A stretch of 56,298 nucleotides of DNA from an uncultured Flavobacteriales bacterium (GTDB taxonomy: Bacteria > Bacteroidota > Bacteroidia > Flavobacteriales_D > Parvicellaceae): NCBI GenBank assembly GCA_943787725.1, contig CALSNM010000023.1, positions 1-56,298 on the forward strand, read 5' to 3'. The notes beneath the pieces are model-generated. The model was not told the DNA's origin. It made no database searches and saw only the letters and a program-made list of their open reading frames with translations. The position numbers and the translations under genes were made by a program. Shown one piece after another: positions 55,994 through 56,298 of the stretch (its first letter is position 1; the number at the start of each line of letters is the position of its first letter).

Positions 55994-56028
55994 AAAAAAG
56001 AGCCGTTTATGACGGCTCTTTTTTTTTG
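55994..56028. terminator. Strong terminator, usable by both converging genes
   Basis: AAAAAAGAGCCGT (55994-56006), five-base loop, ACGGCTCTTTTTTTT (56012-56026). It ends the peroxiredoxin transcript. The A run on the other side lets it serve the minus-strand gene ending at 56045 too. Confidence 0.9.
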
Positions 56029-56044
56029 AAATTCATGTCGATTT

Positions 56045-56298
56045 TCAAAACTTATAAACAAGCATAACATCAAGATGACCTAAATCAAAATCGATAAAAT
56101 TATCAATGGGATTGTATTGTTTAAATTGATCCGCTAATTTTTCTGAAATAGCCAAATAATAATTGAATTGGGGAGTTAGCTGCAGGGTGACCATAAATAC
56201 TTCATCTAAAAACCAATCAAATCCAAAACTTACATCTATTCCTGTTATAAAATAATCACTACTATGACTTCCGGTGTAAAATGGATCTAAATTATTGT
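56045..56298 (-). CDS. Outer-membrane beta-barrel protein, 5' end outside the window
   Basis: The minus-strand frame is open from the right edge to a TGA at 56047-56045, giving 83 visible residues (first complete codon at 56296). Alternating strands (FITGIDVSFGFDWFL, VFMVTLQLTPQFNYYLAI, LGHLDVMLVYKF) and a final Phe are typical of the last hairpins of an outer-membrane barrel. The family cannot be named from this fragment. It converges on the peroxiredoxin gene with a shared terminator. Confidence 0.62.
   Translation of the reverse strand, partial: NNLDPFYTGSHSSDYFITGIDVSFGFDWFLDEVFMVTLQLTPQFNYYLAISEKLADQFKQYNPIDNFIDFDLGHLDVMLVYKF

Overview
The window looks like Bacteroidota DNA, most likely Flavobacteriales and probably marine. 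It is AT-rich. Good matches to the Bacteroidota promoter (TTTG, about 20 bases, then TAnnTTTG) stand in front of several genes, and Shine-Dalgarno sites are mostly absent. Several secreted proteins end in type IX secretion (T9SS) sorting domains, and a PorP/SprF protein is present. The genus cannot be named from sequence alone.

Region 1 (1-9.3 kb) is a glucan-utilisation locus. It holds the end of an outer-membrane barrel, two lipoproteins (one with twin jelly rolls), a GH3 beta-glucosidase, a T9SS-secreted glycan-binding protein, a GH16 endo-beta-glucanase lipoprotein and a clan GH-A TIM-barrel glycosidase. Region 2 (9.3-14.9 kb) is a BadF-type sugar kinase divergent from a complete Entner-Doudoroff operon, zwf-pgl-edd-eda. 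Region 3 (15.1-20.6 kb) is a secreted protein with eight near-identical 118-residue repeats, followed by a second secreted GH16 and then a small unknown gene. I read regions 1-3 as one functional unit: laminarin-like beta-glucan is bound and cut at the surface, and the glucose is burned through 6-phosphogluconate and KDPG. A palindrome TTGTA-N5-TACAA lies at the promoters of four of its transcription units (five sites), suggesting one regulator. No SusC/SusD pair and no obvious regulator is in view.

Region 4 (21-33.4 kb) is a giant T9SS type-B adhesin of about 3,480 residues (Ig-like supra-repeats, then PKD domains) translationally coupled to a PorP/SprF gene. This pair is bracketed by two 155-base direct repeats with one mismatch. 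The right copy ends in the 3' end of a tRNA-Arg(ACG) gene.

Region 5 (33.4-56.3 kb) is ordinary chromosome: M48 protease, clpS, a TVP38-like membrane protein, a MuiA-like protein, a T9SS cleaved-adhesin protein, an ABC transporter, a thioredoxin-like protein, two DUF1573 proteins, TraB/GumN, a radical SAM protein, alkB with a divergent TetR regulator, an MsbA-like exporter, a fatty acid desaturase, a GT2 enzyme, pdxH, a YARHG lipoprotein, a DUF2306 protein, an MBL-fold hydrolase, an AhpC-type peroxiredoxin and the end of another outer-membrane barrel.

Quality caution: five otherwise convincing genes carry small insertions that break the frame (about 5291, 5526, 8981, 17033, 22318, 40532). The protein family continues on both sides of each. 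I treat each as one gene and suspect sequence error, though real inactivation cannot be excluded.
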